Positions 13,232 through 14,950 of a stretch of 14,950 bases of DNA are shown here, piece by piece (the first letter of the stretch is position 1; each line of letters opens with the position of its first letter). The DNA is taken from NCBI GenBank assembly GCA_964547795.1, contig CAZJPD010000024.1:1-14950 (forward strand), in the 5' to 3' direction. Made by a program: the position numbers and the translations under genes. The notes under the pieces were generated by a model. It had not been told where the DNA came from. It was given only the letters and a program-made list of their open reading frames with translations, and ran no database searches. The DNA comes from CAZJPD01 sp964547795 (GTDB lineage Bacteria > Pseudomonadota > Alphaproteobacteria > Rickettsiales > Midichloriaceae).

Positions 13232-14950
13232 TTATTTATCTTTAATATCAAGTAATATTTGCTTAGATATAGGTACTGCAGTTTTTGAGCCCCATCCACC
13301 ATGTTCGATTACTGTTGAAATGGCAAATCTAGGATTCTCAAAAGGAGCAAACCCAACAAACAAACTATGATCTTGATACAATATGTTATCGGTATTGTGC
13401 TTCTTACCTACAATTTGAGTAGTGCCGCTTTTACCAGCTATCCTGTATTGCTGATCTTCTATCCTGTTTACATATCCAGTGCCATTATAGTCATAAAAAA
13501 CCTTTAACATTGCTAATTTCAACCTAGCTAAATCTTTCCCATTGATTGCCATTTTACTTTCTACCTTATCATTATATTCTGAATGAATAATTGATGGGTG
13601 TAGATTTTTATTTACTGCTATTCTTGCAATCATTTGAAGTAATTGAATTGGCGTTGTTTCAATATAGCCTTGACCTATTGATGTGTTTATCGTATCTCCC
13701 AAGTACCAAGTTGTTTGATATTTTTGTTGCTTCCACTTTTTATCAGGGATTAAACTATCGACCTCAAATGGAAGTTCTATATTGGTTTTTTGAGATAGTC
13801 CCAACAAAACTGCCATGTCCCTTATTTTTTCTATGCCAATCTTTAGCGATTGTTCAAAAAAGTAGACATTGCAAGATTGAAATAATGCTTCCTCAAGGTT
13901 TACGTATCCATGTCCAGACTTTTTCCAACAACTATAATTTCTACCTCCTAGTGTGTAATACCCAGGACAAAAGATTTTATCTAAGGGATTTAAACCTTGT
14001 TTCAAAATTGCTAAAAATATAACTAATTTAAAGATCGAACCAGGGTGATATTTTGCTGAGATACACTTGTTGAGGAAGGGATTTTGTTGTTCTTTTTTGA
14101 TTATATCCCATTTTTCCCTAGATATACCACCAGTGAAGATATTTGTGTCTAGCATTGGGTTAGAAACCATACCTATAATTTTACTTGTGTTCAAATCCAT
14201 CACCATGATTGACCCAGGGTTATCTCCAATATATTTCCATATAATTTCTTGGACATTTTTATTTATTGATAACCTTATATCTTTTCCGGGAAGAGATGGA
14301 ACAAAATCAACTTTTTTTACAAAATCACCTTTGGCATCAACCTCTATTCTCTGTATTCCAAATTTGCCCTGAAGCTTATTATTAAACATCCTCTCTATTC
14401 CATCTTTTCCAATCAAAATATCATGATGTCTAGGAATGTCTCTATAATTAGCATCAGTCGTACTTACATTGCCTAAATACCCCGTGACATGGAAAGTATG
14501 TCCTTTCAGTGGATATTTTCTTATGTACTCTTCTTTTATTTCGATTTCTTTTAAATCTGGATGAGAATCCAGTAAAATGGCATTTTGTAATAATAGATTT
14601 TCTAAAAGTTTTATAAACCCAATATTAGAAGCAACTTTTACTTTCTGCGAAATTGTTGAAAAATTTATACTTTGTCCAACGATTATGTCATTTATTCTTT
14701 TTACTAAAGTTTTTGCTTGGCTTTTATATTTTCCCTTCAAAAATAGAGAGTATATTTTTACATTTTTTGCTAAAACCACTCCATCAGCATCCAATATCTC
14801 TCCTCTTTTTGGTGGAATTAAAAAAATTCTTAACCTATTTTTATCTGAGAGTGTACTGTATTTATCTGATTTCAAAATTTGAAGGTAATAAAATCTACCA
14901 ATTAAACAACTAACTAAAATACCTTTTACAGTACCCAATACTAAAGTCCT
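13232..14950 (-). CDS. mrdA: Peptidoglycan D,D-transpeptidase PBP2, N-terminus beyond window
   Basis: PBP2 cross-links lateral-wall peptidoglycan with RodA in the elongasome, anchored in the inner membrane. The visible part begins in the N-terminal anchor (GILVSCLIGRFYYLQI). The dimerisation domain follows with PPKRGEILDADGVVLAKN and the linker IGKDGIERMFNNKLQGK. The transpeptidase domain then has all three motifs: SIFK with the acylated serine (301-304 counted from the TTG at 14938), SCN (355-357) and KSGT (503-506). WYLGDTINTSIGQGY is typical of PBP2 rather than FtsI. The frame is open to the window edge, so the TTG at 14938 is probably internal and the start lies outside. Downstream is the repeat element, with no other gene before the MFS gene. 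Together with MurA it indicates retained peptidoglycan synthesis. Confidence 0.94.
   Translation of the reverse strand, partial: RTLVLGTVKGILVSCLIGRFYYLQILKSDKYSTLSDKNRLRIFLIPPKRGEILDADGVVLAKNVKIYSLFLKGKYKSQAKTLVKRINDIIVGQSINFSTISQKVKVASNIGFIKLLENLLLQNAILLDSHPDLKEIEIKEEYIRKYPLKGHTFHVTGYLGNVSTTDANYRDIPRHHDILIGKDGIERMFNNKLQGKFGIQRIEVDAKGDFVKKVDFVPSLPGKDIRLSINKNVQEIIWKYIGDNPGSIMVMDLNTSKIIGMVSNPMLDTNIFTGGISREKWDIIKKEQQNPFLNKCISAKYHPGSIFKLVIFLAILKQGLNPLDKIFCPGYYTLGGRNYSCWKKSGHGYVNLEEALFQSCNVYFFEQSLKIGIEKIRDMAVLLGLSQKTNIELPFEVDSLIPDKKWKQQKYQTTWYLGDTINTSIGQGYIETTPIQLLQMIARIAVNKNLHPSIIHSEYNDKVESKMAINGKDLARLKLAMLKVFYDYNGTGYVNRIEDQQYRIAGKSGTTQIVGKKHNTDNILYQDHSLFVGFAPFENPRFAISTVIEHGGWGSKTAVPISKQILLDIKDK

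Noticed and set aside
13081..13302. 73-codon minus-strand open frame
   Set aside because: It runs through the terminal inverted repeat and hairpin repeats and overlaps the end of mrdA in another frame; composition follows the repeat, not a protein family.
13591..14913. Several plus-strand open frames inside mrdA
   Set aside because: Antisense to a gene with all PBP2 motifs; hydrophobic low-complexity translations are typical of AT-rich antisense frames.

Overview
The window is strongly AT-rich, with nearly all genes on the minus strand. Several things point to an obligate intracellular alphaproteobacterium of the Rickettsiales type: short housekeeping operons, a SpoT-hydrolase fragment beside a ProP-like transporter, an Rpn-family nuclease gene, a zinc-less bL31, and dispersed hairpin repeats with GTCATTGCGAG...GTGGCAATC flanks. 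I cannot name genus or species from sequence alone.

Layout. At 1-1245 lies an accessory edge beside a tRNA-Val gene: an Rpn-family nuclease gene cut by the window edge and lacking a normal start codon, a small one-helix membrane protein, and a tandem decamer next to the tRNA 3' end. At 1245-1320 is tRNA-Val(TAC). At 1439-3482 is a compact operon transcribed ssb > rppH > queA. rpmE (bL31) at 3629-3922 is the only convincing plus-strand gene, divergent from ssb and convergent with dnaJ (3988-5139). argS follows at 5232-6959. A possible tiny ORF (7012-7104) sits between argS and a tight two-gene operon, phosphohexomutase > murA (9894 to 7145). MurA carries Asp where most bacteria have the catalytic Cys.

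The stretch 9952-12832 is accessory and broken. It holds an unknown gene split by a 10-N assembly gap, a RelA/SpoT-type hydrolase domain, and a ProP-like MFS transporter. Frameshifts at a T7 run and a G6 run separate transporter and hydrolase. Correcting both would give one continuous MFS-HD reading frame, so this is either a natural fusion with slippage or sequencing error, or a decayed fusion.

At 12928-13165 is a MITE-like element with 32-bp imperfect terminal inverted repeats enclosing three hairpin repeats. The window ends inside mrdA (PBP2).

How the genes fit: phosphohexomutase, MurA and PBP2 indicate a retained hexose-phosphate and peptidoglycan route. ssb, rppH, queA, rpmE, dnaJ, argS and tRNA-Val are core information-processing and chaperone genes. 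The ProP-like and SpoT-like fragments resemble cargo of Rickettsiales integrative elements, though no integrase or conjugation gene is present here.
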